A stretch of DNA of 64,000 bases from Planctomycetota bacterium (GCA_020851795.1 JADZCA010000040.1:56549-120548); one strand, 5' to 3'. Positions 9,682-18,953 are shown, counted from the first letter of the stretch. Numbers and translations: made by a program. The notes: a model not told the origin generated them from the sequence alone.

Positions 9682-12240
9682 CTACCGGCCCGCACCGCAG
9701 GACGTTCCACCACCCGACGCTCGATCTGGGAATCTCCCGGACCCGCTGCTCCCCATGGACACCACGACCCACATTCCTTGTTGGAGCTCGAGCCCGAACA
9801 TACGCGAGTCCAGGCGTTCGCCACCGCCCGCCCCCGCGGAAGATCGCTCGTGGTAGGCGATGTGCGCCGTGGCCGACCGGTCGCCAAAACGCTCAATCCG
9901 GACGCGATCCACGCTCGCCATCGTGCCGGTCCCCGCGCGAGTCGCGAGTCGATCGAAGTAGGCACGGCAGAGATCCGCGACGACCGCGTCCGACGGAGTG
10001 AACTGCCGCGGGAAGTCGTTGGTTGGCGCGACCGGCGGCTCGTGGTTGTGCGGACTGGGCACGTGAGGACTCACCACCCGCGGCGCGGCGGCGGGGGGGG
10101 ATCCTGCTCCGAGCTCGTCCGCTCGACGCCCTTGGCGCACGACGACGCGAAGGAACGACTCGAACTCAGCCGGAGATAGCGCCCCGTTCCGATCCTTGTC
10201 CCCCCAAGAGATGGTCCCGCGAAAGGCCTCCGCCAACTCCTCGCGTTCGATGAGTCTGCTTCCGTCGCGGTCGATCGCGTCGAAGACAGCACGCGCTCGC
10301 GAAGCCGTAGGCAAACCCAAGGGCACGAGCGCGTCCGGGCTAGGCGCTAGGACATCGATGGTCAACGCGGACGCAGTACCGCCTCTTGCATCTTGGACCA
10401 CCATCTCCACTCTCCCGAAGGCGAACTCGTCGGGCCATGACGGGCGCGGGATGCGAAAGATCTCGCCAAGCTGGTCCAGAAACGAACCATAGACCCTGTC
10501 CGGAGAGAATCCCCCGCTGGCTCCGTCGCGCAGGGCGTAGTCGAACTGCTCTCGCGAGAAGCCAAGCTCGGGAAGGGACCGCCACGAGGCATCCACGTCG
10601 ATGTCGAACCGACCATCGGCAGCGAGCGCGTACCTCCTGCCGTTGACGATCAAGCCACAGGGCGGCACCCCGACCACTACGCCTTCAACGTGGAGCGACC
10701 CCACTCGCGAGAGGAGCAGGTCGGCCTCCAAGAGGGTACGGGTTAGCCAGGCTGAGCGCAGGAAGACCCGCGAGAGTGCCTCCGAGACCTCCGTAGACGC
10801 CGCGTGGGGTGCCTCGCGCCCAAGGCGGGTCCGCCCCCGAATGTCATCCAGCAGCCACCCTAGCCGTGCCGTGAGCCCGTCGACCGACGGGCGGTACACC
10901 TGAACGTCGCGTCTCCCGGGCGCTGGGCCAGCGGAGATCAAGTCGAAGTGGGCGCGGGGGGGACCTCGGTCAACTAGGAGGAGGACCCGCGACGCTGACA
11001 CATCGCGCCCTGATGCGCGGGGGACTCTGACCGTGAGCTCCCAAGGAGCGACCAGGTCAGCCACTCGCCCGTCGATGCCGATCAGCGCCCCGGGAACCCG
11101 AAGCGAGGCCTCGAAACCACCGTCCGGCGCCAGGGCGACGGGTTCGCCGTTGATCAAGATCGTCGCGCCCGGTACATGCGTTCGGACACTGCCTCGCACG
11201 ACCAAAGGTCGGCCCACTTCAATCATCGTACCCGACGCTGGATCGGACACTTCGATCGCGTCTGAACCGCCGGACGCCCCCCCAACCGAGAGAAGAGCCG
11301 CGGTCCGCTCCTTCGCGCGTAGCGCGAGGTCTTCCACTCGCGACAACGACACCGGCGGCATGCCGATTGCCGCGACGTGGTGGCCCGCAAGCTCCTCGAA
11401 GTCATGTGACAGCGCGAGGACGAACGCATGAAGCGATGCCGCGCTATCCGCGCCTTCCGCAGAAGCTCGCCGAGGTGGCAACACACATCCAAGCTCCGTC
11501 ACTGACAGTTCCATCAGCCGCACGCCGCTGCGGACGACGGCGCTTGCCTCCGGCGACGCAAGGAGATGCTCCAACAACGCCCTGCCGAGAACATGCAAGC
11601 CCCCGAGAAGCGCTTTGACGGCGCTGCGCATCTCAGGCGGCGCGACGACTGAAGAGGCCGGCGAGTACGGGGGCACCGCAGGCCCAGCGTCCAGCGCCTC
11701 GCCGGAGACTCGCACGACGGCTTGTCCCTCGTACCCTAGATCGGAGGACGCCTCGACGACAGTCCATCCAGCCGACAGCAGGTCGCCTCGTCGGAGCCCG
11801 GACAGGAAGGACCGGACGTTCTCCGGCAGCGGCTCCGGAAGGAGAATGACAGACGTCAGCGTCACCAGCGACCGCGTGTTTAGCGGGGGAAGTGGCGTCA
11901 GTCGGCACGCCATCGGGGGCTGGTCGCCGCCCGCGCTGTCGATGCGAGCCAGGCTCTCAAATCGGCAGGTCCAGCCCGACACACGCGCGCCGCGCGGAAA
12001 CAGCCGCTGCACGCGACCGTCCCAAGCGGACCGGGCAGTCTCGGCGGCGAGCGCGTTGTCCGCGGCGCGTGCGGCAGCGACGCGCAGTCGGACATCGGGC
12101 GCCAGCTCCGAGAGCTCGGCGAAGACACGCGTCTGATGGCTGGCGTCCAGCTCCTCACCGGCGGCGTCGGCTAGAGACAACGGTCCGGCGAGCAGCGCCA
12201 ACGACAAGACTCCGCGAACGATCGGCCGAGCAACCTGCAT
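9682..12240 (-). CDS. Exported protein with Ig-like modules, EF-hand pair and NTF2-like tail
   Basis: Predicted 852-residue exported protein. The start is ATG 12240 (GGAGG 7 nt upstream), with signal peptide MQVARPIVRGVLSLALLAGPLS. A central segment (EVSDPASGTMIEVGRPLVVRG ... ILINGEPVALAPDGGFEASL) looks like a bacterial Ig-like or carboxypeptidase-regulatory module, echoed later by CGLIVNGRRYALAADGRF. About residues 650-700 hold two EF-hand loops: IDRDGSRLIEREE and DKDRNGALSPAEF, the second fully canonical, so calcium binding is likely. The C-terminal ~100 residues (AYFDRLATRAG ... IAYHER ... GMWVVVSMGSSG) suggest a small NTF2-like fold, at low certainty. It is first in a two-gene operon with the DUF1598-like protein, and both share the atypically low G+C, suggesting a joint origin. 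Role unknown. Confidence 0.8.
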   Translation of the reverse strand: MQVARPIVRGVLSLALLAGPLSLADAAGEELDASHQTRVFAELSELAPDVRLRVAAARAADNALAAETARSAWDGRVQRLFPRGARVSGWTCRFESLARIDSAGGDQPPMACRLTPLPPLNTRSLVTLTSVILLPEPLPENVRSFLSGLRRGDLLSAGWTVVEASSDLGYEGQAVVRVSGEALDAGPAVPPYSPASSVVAPPEMRSAVKALLGGLHVLGRALLEHLLASPEASAVVRSGVRLMELSVTELGCVLPPRRASAEGADSAASLHAFVLALSHDFEELAGHHVAAIGMPPVSLSRVEDLALRAKERTAALLSVGGASGGSDAIEVSDPASGTMIEVGRPLVVRGSVRTHVPGATILINGEPVALAPDGGFEASLRVPGALIGIDGRVADLVAPWELTVRVPRASGRDVSASRVLLLVDRGPPRAHFDLISAGPAPGRRDVQVYRPSVDGLTARLGWLLDDIRGRTRLGREAPHAASTEVSEALSRVFLRSAWLTRTLLEADLLLSRVGSLHVEGVVVGVPPCGLIVNGRRYALAADGRFDIDVDASWRSLPELGFSREQFDYALRDGASGGFSPDRVYGSFLDQLGEIFRIPRPSWPDEFAFGRVEMVVQDARGGTASALTIDVLAPSPDALVPLGLPTASRARAVFDAIDRDGSRLIEREELAEAFRGTISWGDKDRNGALSPAEFESFLRVVVRQGRRADELGAGSPPAAAPRVVSPHVPSPHNHEPPVAPTNDFPRQFTPSDAVVADLCRAYFDRLATRAGTGTMASVDRVRIERFGDRSATAHIAYHERSSAGAGGGERLDSRMFGLELQQGMWVVVSMGSSGSGRFPDRASGGGTSCGAGR

Positions 12241-13326
12241 CGAGATCCTCCGCCACGACGAGCCCCCGAGCCGCACCGAAGGCATCCGCGCGCCTTGTAT
12301 CCTAGTCTGCGCTGGATTGACCTGCGGTCGGCCTCACCCCGGGTTGTAAGGCTCTTGTTCGCGCTCACCGACGGTGCGTCGACCTGCTCGGCGCGCCGAC
12401 GGGGCGGCCCCGCAGCGTCGGTTCGGATCGACTCCGCGCCCCCGTCGCTACGGCGGGCGCGCGCTTGCTGACACGGACGGATCGCGCCGCCACGCCTCGA
12501 AGTGCTCTCCGAGAACGAGGACGGGTCCCGTCATGGCGCGTCGGTGCAGATTGGGCGTGATGCCCGCGCCGCCGGCCCTGGATCGCACCGTCACCGTGCT
12601 CACCAGTCGCTGTTGGCCAACCGTCAACGCTCCGTCCTCTCGAGCAGATCGGCGCCCACAGCAGCCTGTTCGCGCGTTGCCGAGGCCGCCAGCGCGACGT
12701 TCCGGAGGCCCGCTCCTTCGCTCAACCCCCGTGCATGGTCGCCGCGCAGCCAAGGCCAAGTTCGGCGATTTTCGGTCACCCGGCGGGTACTGCATCGCGG
12801 TGGCAGCGAGCGGCCACGCGCCCGCTCTCAGCAAGAACGCGCCGGAGATGGGGTCGTGCGAGTTTAGGCAGCACACTCGCGTCTCTCGAGGGCGGGTGCC
12901 CGCGACCCGATGCCGGTACAGTAGGCTCCGTTCCGGAACTCACCGTCGCGAGGCCGCGCGGGCCGAGGCGAGGCTAGGCACCGCGGGCGAAGAGCCCCGG
13001 AGGCGCGCTCCTGACCCGATGAGGAGGCTCGTCGCCGAGGATGGCTCACCACAGCCCGGTCCGTGTGGAAGCGGCAGGGATGGTGCCGAAGCAGAGCCGA
13101 ACGCGTCGGATCCGCCATGCCCCAAACGCACCTCCGCAGCCCCACCGAAGCGCTGTAGAGTCTGCTCGCACGGGAGTCGCTCGCAGCCGCCGCGCGCCGT
13201 GAGCGTAGACCAAGCCGGGACTTGCCCCGGCCCGCTGTCCGCGCGCGCGGCCCATCCGTCTGCGCCCGCCGCGGGTCCGTCCAAGGCGCGGGCCTCGCGG
13301 GAACGAGTTACCGAGACAGGCTCGTG

Positions 13327-13466
13327 GCCCGCCGAGTTCACGAGCCGACAAGGTCGGGGTGGCGTCTTCGGCTCGGCCGTGGTGTGGAGCCCGTCGGCGA
13401 TTCGGCGTCCGTCGCCGCGCGTCGTCCGCTCCTCGGCGCGGTGCCAGAAAACGCGGTCGTCGCGCC
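13327..13466. repeat. Dispersed ~140-bp repeat, copy 1
   Basis: Aligns collinearly with 63860-64000 at roughly 80 % identity by eye, with only a ~20-bp central block strongly diverged. Shared blocks include agccgac.aggtcgggg, gcccgtcggcgattcg and cgcgtcgtccgctcctcggc followed by ggtgccagaa. One minus-strand frame reads FWH.AEERTTRGD..RIADG in both copies. The copies lie in intergenic DNA 50 kb apart in the same orientation. Confidence 0.8.
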
Positions 13467-13625
13467 CGACGCGCGCCCGGGCCGAGTCCGGGCGCCCCGA
13501 CGGGGGCCTGACGCGAGATGGACGCGCGACGGGCCTCGTCGCTCGCGCTGAACCGCGCGGGCGCGGAACGTAGGCGGTGGCCGGTGCCAAAAACGTTGCT
13601 CTCACGCGGCGTGAAAAGAACCCTC

Positions 13626-13679
13626 CTGGCACCGCGTGCGACTTTCCTGCCACCGCGTGCGCGTCTGGCACCGCGTGCG
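13626..13679. repeat. Three copies of a 15-bp element after korB
   Basis: ctggcaccgcgtgcg occurs at 13626, 13647 (one mismatch) and 13665, directly downstream of the korB stop codon. The core TGGCACCGC..GTGC resembles the palindrome near tadA (62715-62745), suggesting a REP-like family. It could stall or terminate korB transcription, but that is inference. Confidence 0.6.
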
Positions 13680-13689
13680 CGACGGGTTC

Positions 13690-14760
13690 CTACCGGAGGT
13701 CTTCGTTGATCGCGTCGAGCGAGGCCTTCGTGGGGCGCAGCGAGGACTCGGGGAGCGCGGCGAGCGGCGTCTCGACCGTGTCGAGGAGGTCGATGAAGGT
13801 CTTCTGGTCGGGGTTGACGTAGAAGAGCCCGGTCAGGAACTCCTGCTTCGTGCTCGCCTCGCGCAGGAGGTCGAGCGCCGCCGCCTTGTCGCGCGGGTCG
13901 AACTCGCGCGCGATCTTCTTGAGCCGGATCGTGCCGCCGTTGGGCATCGCGACGTCGGTCGTCTCGCCCGGCGCCGGGTCCACCTCGCGGTCGGCGGCCT
14001 CCCACGTCGGCACGAAGCCGATCTCGTGGATGGGCTCCTCGTGCTGGCGGCCGTAGTCGTACGACTTGGTCGAGCCCGGGTGGTCGTTGAACGTCACGCA
14101 GGGGCTGATGATGTCGATGAGCGCGAGGCCGCGGTGCGCCACCGCCGCCTTGAGGATCTGGAGCAGCTGCTTGCGGTCGGCGCTGAACGAGCGCGCGACG
14201 AACCCGCAGCCGAGCTCGATCGCCATCGTGCAGAGGTCCACGGGCGGGAGGTCGTTGACGACGCCGGACTTGAGCTTGCTGCCGGTGTCGGCCGTGGGCG
14301 AGAACTGGCCCTTGGTGAGCCCGTACACGCCGTTGTTCTCGACGAGGTAGACCATCGGCACGTTGCGGCGCAGGAGGTGCACGAACTGCCCCATCCCGAT
14401 CGCCGCGGTGTCGCCGTCGCCCGAGACGCCGATGCCCTTGAGCGTGTGGTTGGCGAGGATCGCCCCGGTCGCGACGGCCGGCATGCGCCCGTGCACCGAG
14501 TTGAAGCCCCACGCGCGGTTGAGGAAGTAGTTCGTCGTCTTCGACGAGCACCCGATGCCCGACATCTTCGCGACGCGGTGCGGCTCGACGCCCATCTCCC
14601 ACAGCGCCGAGACGATTGTGTTGGTGATGACGTCGTGGCCGCAGCCGGCACACAGCGTGGACTTGGCGCCCTGGTACTCGGTGAGCGGCAGGCCGATGCG
14701 GTTGAGCTTCGGGCCGGCGGCGGGGGCGGGCGCGGGCGGGACGTTGGTCGGGGCGGACAT
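13690..14760 (-). CDS. korB: 2-oxoacid:ferredoxin oxidoreductase, beta subunit
   Basis: Predicted 356 residues; start at ATG 14760, 2 bp after the korA stop, so the two are translationally coupled. It is the thiamine pyrophosphate-binding subunit that oxidatively decarboxylates a 2-oxoacid and passes electrons to ferredoxin. The TPP/Mg motif GDGDTAAIGMGQ...VENNGVYGLTKG is intact. Four cysteines expected to bind the single [4Fe-4S] cluster are visible: CAGC (Cys37, Cys40), GIGC (Cys71) and SPC in IDIISPCVTFNDHPG. Length and order match KorAB-type two-subunit enzymes (2-oxoglutarate, or possibly another 2-oxoacid), which lack a fused ferredoxin domain and need a soluble ferredoxin. It acts in the cytoplasm, in the TCA cycle or its reductive variant. 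Substrate choice between 2-oxoglutarate and pyruvate is not certain from sequence alone. Confidence 0.92.
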   Translation of the reverse strand: MSAPTNVPPAPAPAAGPKLNRIGLPLTEYQGAKSTLCAGCGHDVITNTIVSALWEMGVEPHRVAKMSGIGCSSKTTNYFLNRAWGFNSVHGRMPAVATGAILANHTLKGIGVSGDGDTAAIGMGQFVHLLRRNVPMVYLVENNGVYGLTKGQFSPTADTGSKLKSGVVNDLPPVDLCTMAIELGCGFVARSFSADRKQLLQILKAAVAHRGLALIDIISPCVTFNDHPGSTKSYDYGRQHEEPIHEIGFVPTWEAADREVDPAPGETTDVAMPNGGTIRLKKIAREFDPRDKAAALDLLREASTKQEFLTGLFYVNPDQKTFIDLLDTVETPLAALPESSLRPTKASLDAINEDLR

Positions 14761-14762
14761 GG

Positions 14763-16628
14763 TCAGCGGGCTCCCGTTCCGGCGGCCGACTCCTGCCGCG
14801 CGATCTCGTCGGTCAGGCTGCGCGCGTCGGCCGGGAGGCCGTTGTAGACGCGCACCGCGCGCATCCGGGGCGCGAGGTCGGGGTACTCGATCCGCAGCAT
14901 CGCGAGCATCTGGGCGTCGCGGTTCTGCTCGACGACGTAGACGCGCTCGTGGGCCGCCACGAACGCGCGGACGTCCTCCGAGAACGGGAAGGAGCGCACC
15001 CGGCAGTAGTCGGTGGCGAGCCCCTTCTCGGCGCGGAGCTGGTCGCGCGACTCGACCACCGCCCAGTGCGTCGTTCCGTAGGCGAGCACGCCCACCTTGG
15101 CGCCCTTGCCCTCGACGACGGGCGCGGGGCCGACGCGCTTGGTCTGGTCCACCTTGCGCGCGATGCGGTCCACGTTGCGCATGTACGTCGCGCCGCTCTC
15201 GGTGTAGCGGGCGTACTCGTCGTGGCCCGAGCCGCGCGCGAAGTACGCGGCCTTGCCCTCGCCGGGCGTGCCCGGGAGCGTGCGGTACGGGATGCCGTCG
15301 CCGTCCACGTCCTTGTAGCGACCCCAGTCCTTGAGCGCGACGACGCCGGCCTCGTCGAGCACCTTGCCGCGCGCCAGCGGCTTCTCCGGGAAGCGGAAGG
15401 GCTCCGACATCCAGAGGTTCATGCCGAGGTCGAGGTCCGACATCACGAAGACCGGCGTCTGCAGCGTCTCGGCGAGGTCGAAGGCCGCGACGGCGAAGTC
15501 GAAGGCCTCGCTCATGTCGCAGGGGTAGAGGCAGGGGTGGCGGCAGTCGCCGTGCGACGCGTACGCGGCCTTCATCACGTCGCCCTGCATCGTGCGCGTC
15601 GGCAGGCCCGTCGACGGGCCCGTGCGCTGCACGTCGAAGATCACGACGGGCACCTCGGCGTAGTAGCCGAGCCCGATGAACTCGTTCATCAGGGAGATGC
15701 CGGGCCCGCTCGTCGAGGTCATCGACCGGGCGCCGGCCCAGCCCGCGCCGAGCGCCATGCCGAGCGCGGCGAGCTCGTCCTCGGCCTGCACGATCGAGAA
15801 GGTCGCCTTGCCCGACGCCTTGTCTACGCGGTGCTCCTTCATGTACTCGATCAGCGTCTCGCACAGGCTCGACGACGGCGTGATCGGGTACCAGGTGACG
15901 ACGGAGACGCCCGCGAACATCGACCCCAGCGCGCACGCCGAGTTGCCGTCCACGAGGATCTTGCCCGCGGTCTTGTCCATGCGCTCGACGCGGAACGGGT
16001 CGCGCTTGACGAGGTTGGCCTTCGCCCACGCGAGCCCGGCCTCGACCGCGGTGCGGTTGAGCTCGAGCGCCTTGGGCTTCTTCGAGAAGGCCTTGCGCAG
16101 CGCGGCCTGGACTTCGGTCGGGTCGATGCCGACCAGCTCGGTCACGACGCCGACGTAGATCATGTTGACCACGAGCTTGCGCAGCTTCGGGTCGGGGCAG
16201 CATTCCTTGACCAGCCGCTGGAACGGGACCGGGTAGAAGACGACGTCGGTGCGGTGCTTGTCGAGCCCGAGCGCCTCGTCGTAGACGACCGCGGCGCCGG
16301 CGGGGACGCCCTTGACGTCCTCCACGGCCGTGTCCGGGTTCATGCAGACGAGGACGTCGATCTCCTTGCGGCGCGCGATGTAGCCGTGGCGGTTCGCCCG
16401 GATCGTGAACCACGTCGGGAGGCCGGAGATGTTGCTCGGGAAGAGGTTCTTGCCCGAGACGGGGATGCCCATCTGGAAGAGCGCGCGCAGCAGCGTGTTG
16501 TTCGCCGTCTGGCTCCCCGAGCCGTTCACCGTGGCGACCTGGATCGAGCACTCGTTGACGATCGGCGCGCGGGACGCCGAGGTCGGCGCGGGAGCCGGCT
16601 GACCCGGGAGGGTGGACGCTTGCGACAT
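14763..16628 (-). CDS. korA: 2-oxoacid:ferredoxin oxidoreductase, fused gamma-alpha subunit
   Basis: Predicted 621 residues; ATG 16628 follows a GGAAGG about 6 nt upstream. The N-terminal ~190 residues are the gamma (CoA-side) domain, with GSGSQTANNTLLRALFQMGIPV and FPSNISGLPTWF. From about residue 235 the alpha pyrimidine-binding domain begins with GNSACALGSMFAGV and WYPITPSSS, and contains QAEDELAALGMALGAGWAGAR and TSTSGPGISLMNEF. The C-terminal transketolase-like domain III contains VGVLAYGTTHWAV. The gamma-alpha fusion is standard for KorA. It forms an (alpha beta)2 complex with KorB encoded immediately downstream. The gene is preceded by a hairpin that ends the xylulokinase gene, so korAB is probably its own transcription unit. 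It links 2-oxoglutarate to acyl-CoA and reduced ferredoxin. Confidence 0.93.
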   Translation of the reverse strand: MSQASTLPGQPAPAPTSASRAPIVNECSIQVATVNGSGSQTANNTLLRALFQMGIPVSGKNLFPSNISGLPTWFTIRANRHGYIARRKEIDVLVCMNPDTAVEDVKGVPAGAAVVYDEALGLDKHRTDVVFYPVPFQRLVKECCPDPKLRKLVVNMIYVGVVTELVGIDPTEVQAALRKAFSKKPKALELNRTAVEAGLAWAKANLVKRDPFRVERMDKTAGKILVDGNSACALGSMFAGVSVVTWYPITPSSSLCETLIEYMKEHRVDKASGKATFSIVQAEDELAALGMALGAGWAGARSMTSTSGPGISLMNEFIGLGYYAEVPVVIFDVQRTGPSTGLPTRTMQGDVMKAAYASHGDCRHPCLYPCDMSEAFDFAVAAFDLAETLQTPVFVMSDLDLGMNLWMSEPFRFPEKPLARGKVLDEAGVVALKDWGRYKDVDGDGIPYRTLPGTPGEGKAAYFARGSGHDEYARYTESGATYMRNVDRIARKVDQTKRVGPAPVVEGKGAKVGVLAYGTTHWAVVESRDQLRAEKGLATDYCRVRSFPFSEDVRAFVAAHERVYVVEQNRDAQMLAMLRIEYPDLAPRMRAVRVYNGLPADARSLTDEIARQESAAGTGAR

Positions 16629-16714
16629 GGGGCCTTCCGGAGGATCCGGGCGGCGGCCGCCGCCCATTCCGGGCGATTGTACGGGCGCTCGGGGCCCCCC
16701 CGTAGAACGCGCCG

Positions 16715-16735
16715 GCCGATCGCAACCCGATCGGC
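16715..16735 (-). terminator. Hairpin between xylB-like gene and korA
   Basis: GCCGATCG-CAACC-CGATCGGC is a perfect 8-bp stem with a 5-nt loop, 9 bp beyond the stop codon of the minus-strand kinase gene. No clear U-tract follows. Most likely it ends the kinase transcript. Confidence 0.5.
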
Positions 16736-16744
16736 TCAGCCGAG

Positions 16745-18268
16745 TTACGACGCCGGCGGCCGGGCCGAGGCCGCGGGCGGGGCGCCGACCGCGCGCAGCG
16801 CGCTGCGTGCCGCCGCGTGCATCACAGCGAGCCCGCCCATGCGGGCGACCTCGGCGGGGACGGGCGCTTCGGCGGCGGGCGGACGGGCCCAGCGCTCGGC
16901 GATCGAGACCAGGTTCGTCCCGTGCGACCCGGTCGAGCGCGCCGCGAGCATCGCCGCCCCCACCGAGGGTCCCTCGGCGTCGCCCATCGCGACGACGGGG
17001 AGGTCGGCGGCCGCGGCGATCGACGCGCGCCAGAAGGGCGAGCGGGCCCCGCCCGAGGTCACGCGCAGCTCCGACACGGCCACGCCGGCGCCGCGCATCG
17101 CACGCACCGTGTCCGCGATCGCGATCGACACGCCCTCGATCACCGCGCGCGCGAGGTGACCGCGCCCGTGCCCGGGCCGAAGGCCGACGAACGCGCCGCT
17201 CGCGCCCGGGTCGGGCACCGGCGAGCGCTCGCCGACGAGCGAGGGCACGAAGACGAGCGCGCCCTCGGCGGGGTCGGAGGCCGCCGCAGCCTCGAGCACC
17301 TCCTCGGTCGTGAAGTCGGAGGGGAACGCGGCGCGCCGCACCCACTCGAGCGCGCGGCCCGCGGAGAGCACGACGCCCGTCGCGCCGTAGCCGCGCCGCA
17401 GCGCGTGGCGCCCCCACACGACGCCGCCGGCGGAGCCACGGGTCGCGTGGTAGGCCACGACGGTGCCCGACGTGCCGAGGATCACCGCGACGCGCCCCTC
17501 GGAGACGGCCCCGCACCCGAGCGCGCCCGCCTCGTTGTCGCCCGCCCCGCCCACCACGGGGAGGCCGAGCGGCAGGCCCGTCTCGCGCGCGGCCTCGGCG
17601 GTCAGCGTGCCCGCGACGTCGGAGGAGCGCACCACCGGCGGGAGCAGCGACGGGGCCATGTCGAACGCGGCGAAGAGGTCGGGCGCCCACGCCTTCTTGC
17701 CGATGTCGTAGAGCAGCGTGGACGACGCCTCGGTGCGGTCCGTCGCCGCGACGCCGGTGAGCCGCAGCCGGATCCAGTCCTTGGCGCCGACGAGCCGCGC
17801 CGTGCGCGCGGCGACGTCGGGCGCGAGCCGCCGCAGCCGCAGCCACTTCGGCAGCAGGTAGCCGGGGAACGCGAGCGAGCCCGTGCGCCGGCCGAGCGCG
17901 GAGCGCCCCACCTTCGCGTGGATCTCGACGCACTCGGGGTGCGCTCGGCCGTCGCACCAGAGGACGGCGCGCGCGAGCGGGCGCCCCTCGGCGTCGAGCG
18001 GCAGCAGCGCGTGCTTCTGCCCCGTCAGCCCCAGCGCGAGCGGGCGCGCCGACAGCGAGCGGGCGGCGACCGCGAGGTCGAGCAGCACCGCCGCGCACGC
18101 GTTCCACCAGTCGTGCGGGTCCTGCTCGGCGGCGAGCGGCTCGGGCTCGGCGAGGTGCAGCGACCGCTCGGACCGGGCGATCACCTCGCCGTCGTCGGCG
18201 GCGACGAGCACGCCCTTGACCGACGAGGTGCCGAGGTCGAGGCCGAGGAAGGTGTCGAGGGCCGCCAT
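16745..18268 (-). CDS. xylB: FGGY-family carbohydrate kinase, xylulokinase-like
   Basis: Predicted 507 residues, full length for xylulokinase (~490-510). It phosphorylates D-xylulose or a related ketose with ATP in the cytoplasm. The N-terminal phosphate-1 motif LGLDLGTSSVKGVLV is intact. GLTGQKHALLPLD is at the position of the substrate-contacting GQMHG loop, with K-A replacing M-G, so sugar specificity may differ. TEASSTLLYDIGKKAW and GGAGDNEAGALGCG (catalytic Asp region) follow. The C-terminal FGGY signature region reads ELRVTSGGARSPFWRASIAAA. There is no xylose isomerase or sugar transporter nearby, so the pathway cannot be confirmed by context. A hairpin follows the gene. Other ketose or polyol kinase activities in the family remain possible. 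Confidence 0.85.
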   Translation of the reverse strand: MAALDTFLGLDLGTSSVKGVLVAADDGEVIARSERSLHLAEPEPLAAEQDPHDWWNACAAVLLDLAVAARSLSARPLALGLTGQKHALLPLDAEGRPLARAVLWCDGRAHPECVEIHAKVGRSALGRRTGSLAFPGYLLPKWLRLRRLAPDVAARTARLVGAKDWIRLRLTGVAATDRTEASSTLLYDIGKKAWAPDLFAAFDMAPSLLPPVVRSSDVAGTLTAEAARETGLPLGLPVVGGAGDNEAGALGCGAVSEGRVAVILGTSGTVVAYHATRGSAGGVVWGRHALRRGYGATGVVLSAGRALEWVRRAAFPSDFTTEEVLEAAAASDPAEGALVFVPSLVGERSPVPDPGASGAFVGLRPGHGRGHLARAVIEGVSIAIADTVRAMRGAGVAVSELRVTSGGARSPFWRASIAAAADLPVVAMGDAEGPSVGAAMLAARSTGSHGTNLVSIAERWARPPAAEAPVPAEVARMGGLAVMHAAARSALRAVGAPPAASARPPAS

Positions 18269-18362
18269 GGCGACCGAGCGTAGCCGGTCGGCGCCCCGGA
18301 CGGACGCGCGGACCGGCGAGCCCGCCGGAGCCGGCGGGCCCCGCCTCGGGCCCGCGGGGCGG

Positions 18363-18818
18363 CTACATGGCCTTGAGCATCTTCTCGGCGTCCTCGAGGT
18401 GCTCCGTCTCCTGCGAGACGAAGTCGCGCACCCAGTCCTCGAGCGCGGGGTCGTCCGGACGGGTCTCGACGACGAGGCGGAGCAGCGCCTTGTAGTCGTC
18501 GAGGGCCGCGGCCTCGTAGTCGAGCGCCTCGCGCAGGACGTCGAGCACGTTGTGCTTGCCGGTCTCCGCGATCGGCTGGACCTTCATCTCCGGATGGAGG
18601 CCGTGGGCCGTCATCTTCTCGCCGATCCGCCACGCGTGCTCCATGGACTCGTTGGCCTGCTCGCGCAGCCACGCGACGATCGGGATCCGGTTGGGGCCCA
18701 TGATCATGTGCGCGTAGTGCAGGTAGCGGACGACGCCGGAGAGCTCGTGGCTGTGCAGCCGGGCGAGCCCCGCGGCGACGCGCGGATCGAGGGGAGCGGG
18801 GGCGGACGGACGGCTCAT
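18363..18818 (-). CDS. Bacterioferritin-like di-iron protein
   Basis: Predicted 151 residues; ATG 18818 is preceded by CCGGAGG. It is a four-helix ferritin-like protein with all di-iron ligand motifs: Glu in SHELSGVVRYLHYAHM, ESMEHAWRIGEKM (ExxH), Glu in DYEAAALDDYKALL, and QETEHLEDAEKML (second ExxH). Length fits bacterioferritin (~155). Such proteins oxidise and store ferrous iron as a 24-mer in the cytoplasm, which is relevant in an organism producing many heme proteins. The heme-b methionine of classical Bfr (around residue 52) is not confidently assigned, though HMIMGP at the end of the first helix is a candidate region. It is divergent from the CHAD gene, with 135 bp between start codons; ferroxidase-only ferritin is an alternative. 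Confidence 0.85.
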   Translation of the reverse strand: MSRPSAPAPLDPRVAAGLARLHSHELSGVVRYLHYAHMIMGPNRIPIVAWLREQANESMEHAWRIGEKMTAHGLHPEMKVQPIAETGKHNVLDVLREALDYEAAALDDYKALLRLVVETRPDDPALEDWVRDFVSQETEHLEDAEKMLKAM

Positions 18819-18953
18819 GGGGACCTCCGGGCTGATGCTAGCCACGAGGCGAGCCCCTCGCGTGCGCGTCGGAGCCGACTTCGACCGCCGTACGCCGCCC
18901 GCGTCGGCTCCCCGCTCGACGCAGGGTGCAGGGACGCCGTAGGCTGCGCGGCC

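Larger units (their letters stand above)
12241..13689. other. Gene-poor stretch with repeats
   Basis: No convincing gene was found in about 1.45 kb. Long frames exist on both strands, but they lack start-proximal ribosome sites, recognisable motifs and sensible amino-acid composition. The right part holds one copy of the ~140-bp dispersed repeat (13327-13466) and a triple 15-bp repeat (13626-13679). The left part should carry the promoter of the minus-strand gene starting at 12240. Decayed genes cannot be excluded. Confidence 0.6.

Noticed and set aside
12374..13671. Protein genes of 140-400 residues in the 12.3-13.7 kb stretch
   Set aside because: No ribosome site, domain or plausible composition on either strand. 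The similarity to the right edge is better explained as a nucleotide repeat.
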